A DNA stretch of 26,309 nucleotides, taken from JBHHYN01 sp046757565. Its GTDB lineage: Bacteria > Pseudomonadota > Gammaproteobacteria > Eutrophobiales > Eutrophobiaceae. Made by a program: the position numbers and the translations under genes. The DNA is taken from contig JBHHYN010000027.1 in NCBI GenBank assembly GCA_046757565.1, positions 1 through 26,309 of the forward strand, given 5' to 3'. Under the pieces are notes generated by a model. That model was not told where the DNA came from. It did no database searches and was given only the letters and a program-made list of their open reading frames with translations. This document shows, in pieces, positions 7,967 through 15,842 of the stretch; positions within the stretch are counted from its first letter, which is position 1; each line of letters begins with the position of its first letter.

Positions 7967-9188
7967 TATGATCGTGTGTTATTAAGTAATCAGAGTTATC
8001 CTTACTCTTCACATTTCCCTGCCGTCGGCGCTTAAAAGGCAGATGCCGGTTTAACGCCTCGATATAGGCATCGATCTCCACCTTCTCCCGGTCCAGAAAA
8101 TTTTTAACAGCCTGCATGAAGTCCGGATGCTGTATCCAGTGATAAGAACAAGTGGCTACGGGCTGGAATCCTCTGCTTAGTTTATGTTCTCCCTGAACGC
8201 CCGCATCGACCGTGTCCAGACCGTGCCGAATGCAATATTCAATAGTCTGATAGTAGCACAACTCGAAGTGTAAATATGGATACTGGTTGCTACAACCCCA
8301 ATGCCGGCCATACAACGTGCCACCTCCCAGCATCGCAAATGCTCCGGCGACATATTCCCGTTTGTGTCTGGCGAGGATTAACAGGGTTTGGTCCGGTAAC
8401 TTCTCGCTCAGGGACAGGAAGAAATCATAGGTCAGCCGGGGACTGCCCCACCTGCGGTAAAAGGTTGAACAATAAAATTCATAGAAAATTTTCCATTGAA
8501 CGGTGTTGATTTGGCTGCCAGTTAAAATCTCAATCTCGATTCCTTGCTCATTTACCTGCCTCCTTTCACGTTTAATCTTCTTACGTTTCTTCGAGGTCAG
8601 GCTCCCCAGGAAATCGTCGAAATCACTGTATCCCCGGTTATGCCAGTGAAACTGAACGCCTTTACGACTTAATAAATTGTGTTGTAAATAAAACGCCTGA
8701 TCTGTTTGCTCGGGAAACAGGCAGTGAAACGATGACATGCCGGTTGTTTTGGTTGTCTCAATGATCTCATCGAGCAACAGATTTTTTACGGCCGACGAAT
8801 CCGGGAAAGTATCATTAATCAGCAAGCGGGGACCACGTACCGGCGTAAACGGGATTGCCGAGACAAGCTTCGGATAATAATATCCTCCGGCACGCTGGTA
8901 AGCATCTGCCCAGAGCCAGTCAAATACAAATTCACCGTAGGAATTGGTTTTTATATATAACGGTAATGCACCGACAAGGATATTGTTTGAATATACAGCG
9001 AAATGACAGGGCGTCCAACCCTGGCCCTGCAGACAATCATGTTCTTCCAGACCGTGAAGAAACTCATAGGTCAGAAAAGGATTGTCCGTGTTGACAAGGC
9101 CGTTCCACTCTTCCGGATTGATGGATTCCAGACTGGTAAGCCTGCGTATGGACAGATCCGATACGACGGGGGAACTACTGTGTGTCAC
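7953..9188 (-). CDS. FemAB/GNAT-like protein (COG3146, peptidogalycan biosynthesis/recognition family)
   Basis: A 411-residue protein of the PF04339/COG3146 family, related in fold to FemAB and GNAT acyltransferases. Recognised by NPFLTYEFLHGLEEHDC near the N-terminus, the GEFVFDWLWADAYQRAGGYYYPKL segment, LTSKKRKKIKRERRQ in the middle and a C-terminal DTVDAGVQGEHKLSRGFQP. Its substrate is not established; Fem-like proteins attach amino acids from aminoacyl-tRNA to peptidoglycan precursors, so its fusion into an operon with two aminoacyl-tRNA-protein transferases is suggestive. Translation starts at a GTG with a weak site; no in-frame ATG lies nearby. The C-terminal 20 residues are polar and His/Asp-rich. 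Family assignment is good, biochemical role unknown. Confidence 0.85.
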   Translation of the reverse strand: MTHSSSPVVSDLSIRRLTSLESINPEEWNGLVNTDNPFLTYEFLHGLEEHDCLQGQGWTPCHFAVYSNNILVGALPLYIKTNSYGEFVFDWLWADAYQRAGGYYYPKLVSAIPFTPVRGPRLLINDTFPDSSAVKNLLLDEIIETTKTTGMSSFHCLFPEQTDQAFYLQHNLLSRKGVQFHWHNRGYSDFDDFLGSLTSKKRKKIKRERRQVNEQGIEIEILTGSQINTVQWKIFYEFYCSTFYRRWGSPRLTYDFFLSLSEKLPDQTLLILARHKREYVAGAFAMLGGGTLYGRHWGCSNQYPYLHFELCYYQTIEYCIRHGLDTVDAGVQGEHKLSRGFQPVATCSYHWIQHPDFMQAVKNFLDREKVEIDAYIEALNRHLPFKRRRQGNVKSKDNSDYLITHDHNDSG

Positions 9189-9236
9189 TGACTTTACCAG
9201 GACAAATTAACCGGATTGAAGCCTGTATTCCGGATC

Positions 9237-9773
9237 TTATGGTGATGCATTGACGGTAATTCCCTGCCCAAGGGCTGTCGTCATTGCGCGTTTTGACCCC
9301 ACTAAAGAAAATTTCGTTTCACGGTAATTGCCCTTTTCCAGATTAAAACGAAACGTAATAGATATGCCGTTCATCAATTCCAGTAACGGGGAGGATGGGA
9401 TTGAATTGCCCTTGACATGGCCCATGATAAATTCAGCCCATTGCTTGCTGGAAAGGCACGGGGCATCGTTAATGGATCGGTTTTTGGGTGTGTGCTTATC
9501 GATCTGGTAAGTAGGACAGGATTTATCCGCGAATCCAATCAGGCCGTCAACCATCGTAAACCGGCTACGAATAGCATTGCCGGAATCACGATAGATCTCC
9601 AGCGTATAGCCCGATTCGTTTACGGTATACGCGACATTGGTTTTTGAATTCCGATCCGCACTGTTACGTGTGACCACACCCCATTCCGCTGCAGCATTCA
9701 AAGGTAACCACAGGCAATACAGGATTACACCCTGAAGTAGCATACAAGAAGGGTTCTTTCCGGTGATAATCAC
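9237..9773 (-). CDS. Hypothetical secreted protein
   Basis: I do not recognise this gene. The frame opens with a GTG (178 residues), but an ATG at 9743 (codon 11) gives a compact signal peptide, MLLQGVILYCLWLPLNAAA, with likely cleavage before EWG, so that start is preferred; the protein is then about 168 residues, 149 after cleavage. A GGAAG four bases before the GTG leaves the start uncertain. The mature part is rich in beta-type segments (YTLEIY, ISITFRFNL, ETKFSLVG) and has two cysteines (Cys86 and Cys106 in the long numbering), which could form a disulfide in the periplasm. It lies alone, 48 bp after the FemAB-like gene start side and divergent from the ankyrin gene. No family can be claimed. 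Confidence 0.7.
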   Translation of the reverse strand: MIITGKNPSCMLLQGVILYCLWLPLNAAAEWGVVTRNSADRNSKTNVAYTVNESGYTLEIYRDSGNAIRSRFTMVDGLIGFADKSCPTYQIDKHTPKNRSINDAPCLSSKQWAEFIMGHVKGNSIPSSPLLELMNGISITFRFNLEKGNYRETKFSLVGSKRAMTTALGQGITVNASP

Positions 9774-9935
9774 GAATCTTCCCGGTTTCTGCAGAAGTTA
9801 GGACCTGACAGCATACTTGTCATGACGTTGTCTATCTTCGGGTATAGTACCGTTACCCACGAGTAGTATCAATGCAGGAAGGTGATATACTCTGAATGTT
9901 TATCATTGTTTTTTTTCATGTGATCGGGGTCCTAA
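9774..9935. promoter_or_regulatory. Divergent intergenic region with short inverted repeats
   Basis: This 162-bp region lies between the hypothetical secreted gene (-) and the ankyrin gene (+). It contains TGACA-N7-TGTCA around 9806-9824, a GGTA-TAG-TACC palindrome at 9841-9851, a TATACT box at 9886-9891 and a run of eight T near 9908-9917. No convincing -35/-10 pair is seen; either repeat could be an operator. Confidence 0.25.
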
Positions 9936-10673
9936 ATGCACAAGATATATACCACACCATTCATTCTTTCACTTATGCTGGTTACCACTACCGGCCTGGC
10001 GCTGGACAGAAGAGTGAATGAAGCTCTGTTTACCGCAGCCAAGGAGGGAGATGTCGAACGCGCAAGCGAGTTGATCAAGCAGGGGGCCCTGGTGAACGTT
10101 CGTAACCGTTTTGGCAACACGCCCTTGCAATATGCCGCAAGGCAGGGGCATATTGAAATAGTAAAATTGCTGCTCAATTCCGGCGCCGAGGTGAACAGGC
10201 CCAATCTGAAAAATATCTCGCCATTAGCTGAGGCCGTCTATCGTAATAATGTGGAAGTGGCCAGGCTGCTTCTGGATCATGATGCCCGTATCGATTTCAA
10301 GGACAACTCCGGAAAGACAGTATTCGTTTACGCTGCGGCAAACGGCAACGTTGATATACTGCGCTTGCTGCTGGAGAAAAGTCAGGATGTCAATCAGCGC
10401 TTTGAAAACCGGCTGACAGCCTTGATGTGGGCGGCAGGTTACGGGCAGACAGAGGCAGTGCAATTACTGATAGAACATGGCGCAGAGGTAAATTTACAGG
10501 ACAATCGCGGGATGACCGCCCTCATGATTGCAACTGATGGAGGTTTCCAGGATGTCGTCAAGGTCCTGCTTGCTCATGGTGCGCAGAAAACGATCACTGA
10601 TAACGCCGGTAAAACCGCAAGGGACCATGTGTCTGGTGGTGATAAACAGGCGTTGGCCGGTTTATTACAATAA
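9936..10673 (+). CDS. Periplasmic ankyrin repeat protein
   Basis: A 245-residue protein with an N-terminal signal peptide (residues 1 to about 23, cleavage likely after GLA before LDRR) and then ankyrin repeats filling the rest. About six repeats of 32-34 residues are visible, each with the G-xTPL/TALM and A-x-x-G-xxxVVxLLLxxGAxVN pattern, followed by a short degenerate C-terminal cap (AGKTARDHV). Ankyrin repeats bind protein partners; the secreted location suggests a periplasmic target. The partner is unknown. It is convergent with a diheme cytochrome c gene (21-bp gap) and close to a PQQ dehydrogenase; secreted ankyrin proteins near redox enzymes are known from other proteobacteria, but a link here is only inferred. 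A GGGG nine bases before ATG may be the ribosome site. Confidence 0.9.
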   Translation: MHKIYTTPFILSLMLVTTTGLALDRRVNEALFTAAKEGDVERASELIKQGALVNVRNRFGNTPLQYAARQGHIEIVKLLLNSGAEVNRPNLKNISPLAEAVYRNNVEVARLLLDHDARIDFKDNSGKTVFVYAAANGNVDILRLLLEKSQDVNQRFENRLTALMWAAGYGQTEAVQLLIEHGAEVNLQDNRGMTALMIATDGGFQDVVKVLLAHGAQKTITDNAGKTARDHVSGGDKQALAGLLQ

Positions 10674-10694
10674 TATACCCGCTTTTTCAGCACG

Positions 10695-11312
10695 TTATCT
10701 GATTTCCTGGTTCTGCGTCTCTGCATGGACAGTCAGGGTAGCGGTATATTCCGCCAACGCGGTGATATCTTCTTCGCTGAATGACTGAAACAGGGCCGCC
10801 ATTGGTTGCGCATTCATGCGCCGCTCGTGCTTCAAATCCAGCATGGTTTTTTTCAGATAGGCCGGATGCTGCCCGGCCAGCCGGGGCACCCTGCTATAAC
10901 CCTCAAAGCCACCCAGATGACAGGCTGGACATTCACCTGCATCAATAGCCTTGTGAGCAATCTGACTATACTTGCTATCCGCATGATGGCCCGTTGCAGG
11001 CCAGGTCTGCTCGGAAAAATATTTGGCAATCAACTTCATCTCGTCTTTCTCAAGCGTGGCGGCAATGGGGCCCATGATCTCATTTTTCCTCAGGCCGGAT
11101 TTGAAATCTTTTAACTGGACGTAAACATAATAGAAGTGCTGGCCGGCGATGATGGGGTATTCCGGCTGGATTGGCTTGCCGTCAACGCCGTGACAACTGT
11201 TGCATAGCTGGATTTTGTCCCTGACCGAGGCATATTCATCATCTGCCGCGAAAGCAAACGTGGTCATAACCGGTATCAGAATAAGGATTGTAACTAATTG
11301 CTTTTTCAGCAT
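10695..11312 (-). CDS. Diheme cytochrome c, c4 type
   Basis: A 205-residue periplasmic cytochrome with a signal peptide (residues 1-22, ...FAFA before ADDE) and two heme c motifs, CNSCH (37-41) and CPACH (128-132), one per domain. Each domain has the c4-type RxxxM or RxNxQPM segment: Met80 (NEIMGPIA) and Met171 (NAQPMAAL) are likely axial ligands. The two halves are clearly homologous (PEYPIIAGQHFYY and SRVPRLAGQHPAY), as in cytochrome c4. C4 cytochromes carry electrons to terminal oxidases or from periplasmic dehydrogenases. It lies 144 bp downstream of the PQQ dehydrogenase on the same strand, but a strong terminator separates them, so it probably has its own promoter. A role as electron acceptor is plausible, not shown. 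Confidence 0.92.
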   Translation of the reverse strand: MLKKQLVTILILIPVMTTFAFAADDEYASVRDKIQLCNSCHGVDGKPIQPEYPIIAGQHFYYVYVQLKDFKSGLRKNEIMGPIAATLEKDEMKLIAKYFSEQTWPATGHHADSKYSQIAHKAIDAGECPACHLGGFEGYSRVPRLAGQHPAYLKKTMLDLKHERRMNAQPMAALFQSFSEEDITALAEYTATLTVHAETQNQEIR

Positions 11313-11399
11313 ATTCGCGATTGATTCACCCGGGCAACATCTATTTTCGACTCATTGATATCTGGCTAAGTTCAGACAAAAAACTGCCTGACAGGGCCA

Positions 11400-11428
11400 T
11401 AAAAAACGGCCGCCCTGAAAGGGCGGCC
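11400..11428 (-). terminator. Rho-independent terminator of the PQQ dehydrogenase gene
   Basis: On the minus strand a perfect 9-bp GC-rich stem (GGCCGCCCT-TTC-AGGGCGGCC, 11408-11428) with a 3-base loop is followed by G and six T residues (11401-11407). It begins 28 bases after the dehydrogenase stop codon. This is the clearest intrinsic terminator in the window. Confidence 0.9.
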
Positions 11429-11456
11429 ATTTTAAACCAGGCAGACTTGGCGCTGC

Positions 11457-13163
11457 TCAGTCAGGCAGGGTAAAGGCAATGATGTTATTGCCGCGCTTGT
11501 AATTCAACTGCGCGTTACCACCCGCCGCAACAACAATATATTGCTTGCCGTTAACCGTATAGGAGGCAGGCGGTGCATTGACGCCGGCGCCGGCCTGGAA
11601 ACGCCACATTTCACTGCCCGTGGACGAGTCATAGGCCTTGAACAAACCGTTGCCTTCGCCGGTAAAAACCAGCCCTCCAGCGGTCGCCATAATGCCGCCG
11701 ATCATCGGTTGCTGGGTCTTGACCTGCCAGCGGATCTTGCCGGTGTTATAGTCAACGGCCGTCACGTTGCCCCACTGTTCTTCCGAGGCGATGACCTTGA
11801 AGGCGCCGCCCAGCCAGAGTTTGCCACCGGGATACGGTGTCGCCTGGACATGATAGGTCATCGGCTGATGGAGATTGATGGCGTAGACCAGCCCCTGGTT
11901 GGGATCGACGCTCATTGGCGACCATTCCACACCGCCATTGGCCCCCGGCAGCATCCGGCTGCCATCGGGTGTCGGCAGGACCCACATGTTTTCCTGTGGC
12001 ACCATGGCCTCGGAGTAGCGGATAAGGCGGCAATCGCTGGCCCGGTTGACGTAGACATGGCCGGTTTTGCCGCCCTGCAATACGCCCTTGACCATTTTGC
12101 CGTTCTTGTCCCTCACCTGGGTGATAATCACCGGGCTGACCGCATCAAGGTCCCAGACATCATGCGCGATGTATTGAAAATGGCATTTATATTTACCCGT
12201 GTTGAGGTCAACCGCAATCAGGGAGTTGGTGTACAGGTTATCTCCCGGGCGGATGGCGCCATACAGATCGGGGGACGGGTTGCCGGCCACAAAATAGACG
12301 GTATTGGTGTCACGATCGATGGCCATATTCTGCCAGACGCCGCCACCCAGGGTCTTGTAGGGGTCGCCATTTTTTCTGTAGGCGGCCTTTTCCGCCTTGA
12401 TATCGCGATGCATGTCGCGACCGGTGGCATCGGCCTTGGCCCACACGCCGGCCGACTTTTCCGCGGTGGTATGGAAGGTCCAGAGCAGTTTTCCGCTCGC
12501 CGCGTCAAAGGCCTTTACAAAGCCGCGGATGCCGTACTCGCCCCCGTTGGTGCCAATCAGGATTTTTCCGTCGACGACTGTGGGCGCCATGGTTTCGCTG
12601 TAACCCAGTTCCGGATCGGCTATCTGAGATTCCCAGACGACGTCGCCGGTTTTGGCATCCAGAGCCACCAGTTTGGAGTCAAGCGTTCCCATATAGACGT
12701 TGTTCCCGTATGGGAAAACACCACGGTTATTCGGCCCGCAGCAGTAGGTGGTGACCGGACCCATTTCATGTTTGTGGTGCCACAACTGTTGCCCCGTGGC
12801 TGCATCAATGGCATAAACATGATTGAAAGCGGTGGTGGCGTACATGACGCCGTTTACCACAATCGGGGTCGTCTCCATCGTGTCCACCACTTCCGTCTGG
12901 AAGATCCAGGCCGGACGCAGTTTTTGAACATTTTCCCGGTTAATCTGCGCCGCCGGGAAATAACGGGTTTGTGTATAGTTACCGTTGGTATGCAGGAAGT
13001 TATTGCCGTCATTGGCCGCGTTATCGAGCATGCCCTGGGTAACGGTTTGCATGTCGCCATATAGGGTGTCACCCTGTGCCAGCGGGCCCGCCGTCGCAAG
13101 GAATAATCCTGCGCCCGTTGCCAGGACAGTCGATATTAGTCTTGTTGAAAATGGATGATTCAT
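11457..13163 (-). CDS. PQQ-dependent alcohol dehydrogenase (methanol/ethanol family)
   Basis: A 568-residue periplasmic quinoprotein with an N-terminal signal peptide (about residues 1-31, cleaving after LAQG) and an eight-bladed propeller fold marked by repeated AxDxxTGxxxW motifs. It oxidises primary alcohols and passes electrons from PQQ to a c-type cytochrome. Active-site features are visible: the vicinal disulfide Cys141-Cys142 (CCGPNNRG), Glu209 (GGEYGIRG), the PQQ-stacking Trp277, Asn295 (GNPSPD), the catalytic Asp338 and a second Asp340 (WDLD), and Lys366. The Asp two residues after the catalytic Asp is the mark of lanthanide-dependent XoxF/PedH-type enzymes; calcium enzymes such as MxaF usually have Ala or Ser. 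The start has a good AAGGGGG site six bases upstream. It is monocistronic: leader of about 130 bases and terminator at 11400. Substrate cannot be told from sequence. Confidence 0.94.
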   Translation of the reverse strand: MNHPFSTRLISTVLATGAGLFLATAGPLAQGDTLYGDMQTVTQGMLDNAANDGNNFLHTNGNYTQTRYFPAAQINRENVQKLRPAWIFQTEVVDTMETTPIVVNGVMYATTAFNHVYAIDAATGQQLWHHKHEMGPVTTYCCGPNNRGVFPYGNNVYMGTLDSKLVALDAKTGDVVWESQIADPELGYSETMAPTVVDGKILIGTNGGEYGIRGFVKAFDAASGKLLWTFHTTAEKSAGVWAKADATGRDMHRDIKAEKAAYRKNGDPYKTLGGGVWQNMAIDRDTNTVYFVAGNPSPDLYGAIRPGDNLYTNSLIAVDLNTGKYKCHFQYIAHDVWDLDAVSPVIITQVRDKNGKMVKGVLQGGKTGHVYVNRASDCRLIRYSEAMVPQENMWVLPTPDGSRMLPGANGGVEWSPMSVDPNQGLVYAINLHQPMTYHVQATPYPGGKLWLGGAFKVIASEEQWGNVTAVDYNTGKIRWQVKTQQPMIGGIMATAGGLVFTGEGNGLFKAYDSSTGSEMWRFQAGAGVNAPPASYTVNGKQYIVVAAGGNAQLNYKRGNNIIAFTLPD

Positions 13164-13369
13164 AAGCTACCCCCTTAACTGTTATTTTAAGTTTCTAAAC
13201 AGGAGTACATCGATTCAGGACCGGTGAGTCACCGGCGGTCAACCAAGCCGAACTTCATCCCGGCAGGGTCCCTGTAAGCATAGACGACTTAATTATAGGA
13301 TAGTTTGGGTATTTACCCAGTAATTATCAACTATTTTTAGCAGGAATCGTTAGATTTGGGTTTATCCCG
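13164..13369 (-). promoter_or_regulatory. PQQ dehydrogenase promoter and palindrome-rich leader
   Basis: The 206-bp gap upstream of the dehydrogenase contains a perfect TATAAT on the minus strand (13292-13297) but no -35 consensus. In the -35 position lies a perfect inverted repeat, TGGGTA-N2-TACCCA (13306-13319), and a looser copy TGGGTTTATCCC sits at 13357-13368, centre to centre about 50 bp, near five helical turns. The leader between -10 and ATG, about 130 bases, carries two more perfect palindromes: CAGGG-T-CCCTG (13264-13274) and CCGGTGA-G-TCACCGG (13221-13235). The arrangement suggests activator control and a structured mRNA leader. Confidence 0.5.
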
Positions 13370-13708
13370 TTATTTCTCCCTTGTATCAGGGCTTCGAGTA
13401 TAAACGGGGAAGGGCATGACGTTTCCCTCTTTCCCTGAGATCTCGGTCACTTTGGCGGTGCCCTGTTTATTCATCTCATCGATACGAATGATCGAATGCA
13501 TCGGAATATAGGTGCGTATGACGTTATTGAACTCCGATTTCAGGGTTTCTTCAGACGGATCGACCACAACACTGCTCTTTTCACCAAAGATAATTTTTTC
13601 AACCTCGATGAAACCGAATATGGCTCCCTGATGAACGCTCCTGGCATAGATTTCATAGACTTTTCCCTGGTCATAAAAAATAACCTTGTAGACTGTTTTT
13701 TTCGGCAT
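13370..13708 (-). CDS. DUF1820 family protein
   Basis: A 112-residue protein of the DUF1820 family, recognised from KKTVYKVIFYDQGKVYEIYA at the N-terminus, FGFIEVEKIIFGE in the middle and the FNNVIRTYIPMHSIIRIDE segment. It is common in gammaproteobacteria, small and probably cytoplasmic, and its function is unknown. Length is typical. A GAGAGAAG sequence precedes the ATG. It lies 75 bp downstream of the alpha/beta hydrolase gene on the same strand and may be cotranscribed with it. No operonic link to the PQQ dehydrogenase is evident. Confidence 0.88.
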   Translation of the reverse strand: MPKKTVYKVIFYDQGKVYEIYARSVHQGAIFGFIEVEKIIFGEKSSVVVDPSEETLKSEFNNVIRTYIPMHSIIRIDEMNKQGTAKVTEISGKEGNVMPFPVYTRSPDTREK

Positions 13709-13783
13709 GCTGCTTCTCTCAAGTGGGGGCGCAATTCTAGCATCTCTGATTATGATTGACAGGGAGCCGGGTGTTGTGGGCCT

Positions 13784-14611
13784 TCAATGTAAACCGGCAT
13801 TGAGAAAATCGCTCAAACCATTGCTGTATTGACGGCCGCTGCTATAGAAACCGTCATTGTGCCCGCCGCTGATTTCAAGAAAATATTTGGGTTGGCCGGC
13901 GGCAGCATAGAGTCTTTGCCCGAATTCATACGGGATGAGTTCATCGTCGCGGCTGTGAATAACAAGCACGGGGCAATGGATACGTCCAATCCGGTCAATG
14001 CTGGGATAGCGTATCCGGGCCAGCCACTTAACCGGCAGATAAGGGTAGATTCGCTGTCCCATGTCTGTTATGGAAGTAAAGGCCGATTCCAGGATCAGGG
14101 CGGCAGGTGTATGCTGAACGGCCAGCCAGACAGCAACTGCGCTGCCAAGTGAGCGGCCAAAGATGATTACCTTTTCCGGATCGTGGTTTTGTTCTGAAAT
14201 TAAATTGTTCCAGGCCGCCTCCGCATCCAGGTAAGTGCCCTGTTCGGACGGACGCCCTTCACTTAAGCCATAACCCCGGTAGTCAATGATAAAAACAGAC
14301 AGGCCCAGATCATGGAATATCCGCAATGATTCCAGACGGTCAGAGACAGTTCCCGCATTTCCATGCAGAAATAACAAGGTTGCGATCGGTTGTTCATGTT
14401 TGAGATACCAGCCATGCAGTTTCACTCCGTCGCGGCTATGAAAAAAAATGTCCCGGTAGGACAAGCCGATATCGGCAGGCGTGCGGGACAGGGATTTACC
14501 CGGAAAGTAGACAAACCGGGGTTGAAAGGCGTAGATCAGAAGAGTCAACAGCAACCATGCCGTAACAAGGATAAATAGCAGTGAAGATAACATTCGGCCC
14601 AGGATTTTCAT
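13784..14611 (-). CDS. Membrane-anchored alpha/beta hydrolase
   Basis: A 275-residue alpha/beta hydrolase with an N-terminal membrane helix (about residues 9-29) that probably anchors it to the inner membrane. The catalytic triad can be placed: Ser154 in GRSLGS, Asp223 in SRDDELIP and His251 in GGHNDG. The FLHGNAGTVSDR oxyanion segment (81-92) and IDYRGYGLSEG (109-119) match the YfhR/ABHD13 (BEM46-like) branch. Substrate is unknown; family members are considered serine esterases or peptidases. It lies 68 bp downstream of the MDR oxidoreductase on the same strand, with a weak ribosome binding site. Confidence in the fold is high, in substrate none. Confidence 0.9.
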   Translation of the reverse strand: MKILGRMLSSLLFILVTAWLLLTLLIYAFQPRFVYFPGKSLSRTPADIGLSYRDIFFHSRDGVKLHGWYLKHEQPIATLLFLHGNAGTVSDRLESLRIFHDLGLSVFIIDYRGYGLSEGRPSEQGTYLDAEAAWNNLISEQNHDPEKVIIFGRSLGSAVAVWLAVQHTPAALILESAFTSITDMGQRIYPYLPVKWLARIRYPSIDRIGRIHCPVLVIHSRDDELIPYEFGQRLYAAAGQPKYFLEISGGHNDGFYSSGRQYSNGLSDFLNAGLH

Positions 14612-14679
14612 TGAATATTCGTTTGCGAGCTTCCCCGCGGTCGAACAGGGAGAAACTGCTTCAGACCGGGGCGCTCCAG

Positions 14680-15687
14680 CTACCCAATTTTCAACACCAG
14701 CTTTCCTGTCGTGGAGCCTGTTTCAATTAATCGATGGGCTTCGGCCGCCTGTTCCAGCGGCAGTGTCTGGCTGACATGAATTTTCAGGGCGCCCTGGTCA
14801 ATGAGGCTTGCACACTCCACAAGGATCTGTTTCTGATGTAATACCGCGTCCGCCAGGCCAAATCTGAATGGCGTCAGCATGATCTCCAGACTGATGCGCA
14901 GATTGCGCCACCTTGCCACGTGCCAATCCACCTGCTCTCCCGGTGGCAGCAGGGTAACGATATCTCCGTAGTAGCGGACTGCGGGGAAGCTCGCCTGGAA
15001 CACGGGCCCGCCAACGTTATCCATGACCATATCGACGCCGCTGCCATGGGTCAATGTCATAACGGCTTCGACAAAATCCTGTTCCTTGTAAAGGATGGCT
15101 TCCTCAGCACCCAGTGAGCGTACAAATTCCCCTTTTTCAGGTGATCCGACCGTTGCCAACACCCTTGCCCCCGCCTGTTTTGCCAACTGGATAGCGACGT
15201 GTCCGACACCGCCGGCGCCGGCATGGATAAGCACCGTTTGTCCCGTCTTGATCCGGGCGCGGTCATGCAGTGATTCCCAGGCCGTTAACAGCACCAGCGG
15301 GGCCGCTGCGGCATGGCTAAAATCGATGGATGCCGGTTTGGGCGCAACAAATTTCTCATCGACAACAGTGAATTCCGCATAATTACCCGGTAAGGTGCCC
15401 AGTCCGGCATGGCAGAAATAGACCTCATCACCGGGGTTAACGGATTCCACGCCGTCTGCAACTGCTTCGACGCTACCGGCGCCATCGCAGCCCAACACGG
15501 CCGGCAGCTCATCAATTGGATAAAACCCTTGCCGCAGCTTGGTATCCAGAGGATTGACGCCGGCGGCCTTTAAGCGGACCAGGACCTCGTTCGGATTCTT
15601 GATGATCGGCTTGTCGAGTGTCCTGACTTCAAGAACCTCGGGGCCACCGACCCCGGTCATGACTACGGCTTTCATGGTGTTCTGCAT
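14680..15687 (-). CDS. MDR-family (quinone oxidoreductase-like) dehydrogenase
   Basis: A 335-residue medium-chain dehydrogenase/reductase of the zeta-crystallin/quinone-oxidoreductase branch. It has the GroES-like N-terminal domain with AGVNPLDTKLRQG (42-54) and GCDGAGSVEAV (66-76), and a Rossmann domain with HAGAGGVGHVAIQLAK (155-170) binding NADPH. The cysteine-rich structural zinc loop and usual catalytic zinc ligands are missing, supporting a zinc-independent reductase. AAGGAG abuts the first ATG with no spacing, so initiation could be at the second ATG (codon 5, MKAVVMTG), which matches the usual family start. Divergent from ftsK. The substrate is unknown; likely a reactive enone or quinone. 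Confidence 0.9.
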   Translation of the reverse strand: MQNTMKAVVMTGVGGPEVLEVRTLDKPIIKNPNEVLVRLKAAGVNPLDTKLRQGFYPIDELPAVLGCDGAGSVEAVADGVESVNPGDEVYFCHAGLGTLPGNYAEFTVVDEKFVAPKPASIDFSHAAAAPLVLLTAWESLHDRARIKTGQTVLIHAGAGGVGHVAIQLAKQAGARVLATVGSPEKGEFVRSLGAEEAILYKEQDFVEAVMTLTHGSGVDMVMDNVGGPVFQASFPAVRYYGDIVTLLPPGEQVDWHVARWRNLRISLEIMLTPFRFGLADAVLHQKQILVECASLIDQGALKIHVSQTLPLEQAAEAHRLIETGSTTGKLVLKIG

Positions 15688-15842
15688 CTCCTTGACGGTA
15701 TAGGGTGATAATGCTGGAGTCAGTCATTCGCTCCAGGCAAAATACCATGCCGAAATTTACCTGTAAAATAACGGATTGGATGATACAATTCTTACTTAAT
15801 AAACACTACCCTATAGATGTTTTTATGTAAACAGGTTTAAGT
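15688..15842. promoter_or_regulatory. Divergent region, MDR gene / ftsK
   Basis: This 155-bp AT-rich gap must hold the promoters for the minus-strand MDR gene and ftsK. Candidate -10-like boxes for ftsK are TACAAT near 15784 and TATAGAT near 15812, neither with a good -35. No long palindrome is visible. Direct support is weak. Confidence 0.25.

Noticed and set aside
11541..13064. A 507-codon open frame antisense to the PQQ dehydrogenase
   Set aside because: It lies wholly inside the dehydrogenase on the opposite strand, its protein has no recognisable motif or membrane pattern, and its length follows from the codon bias of the real gene.
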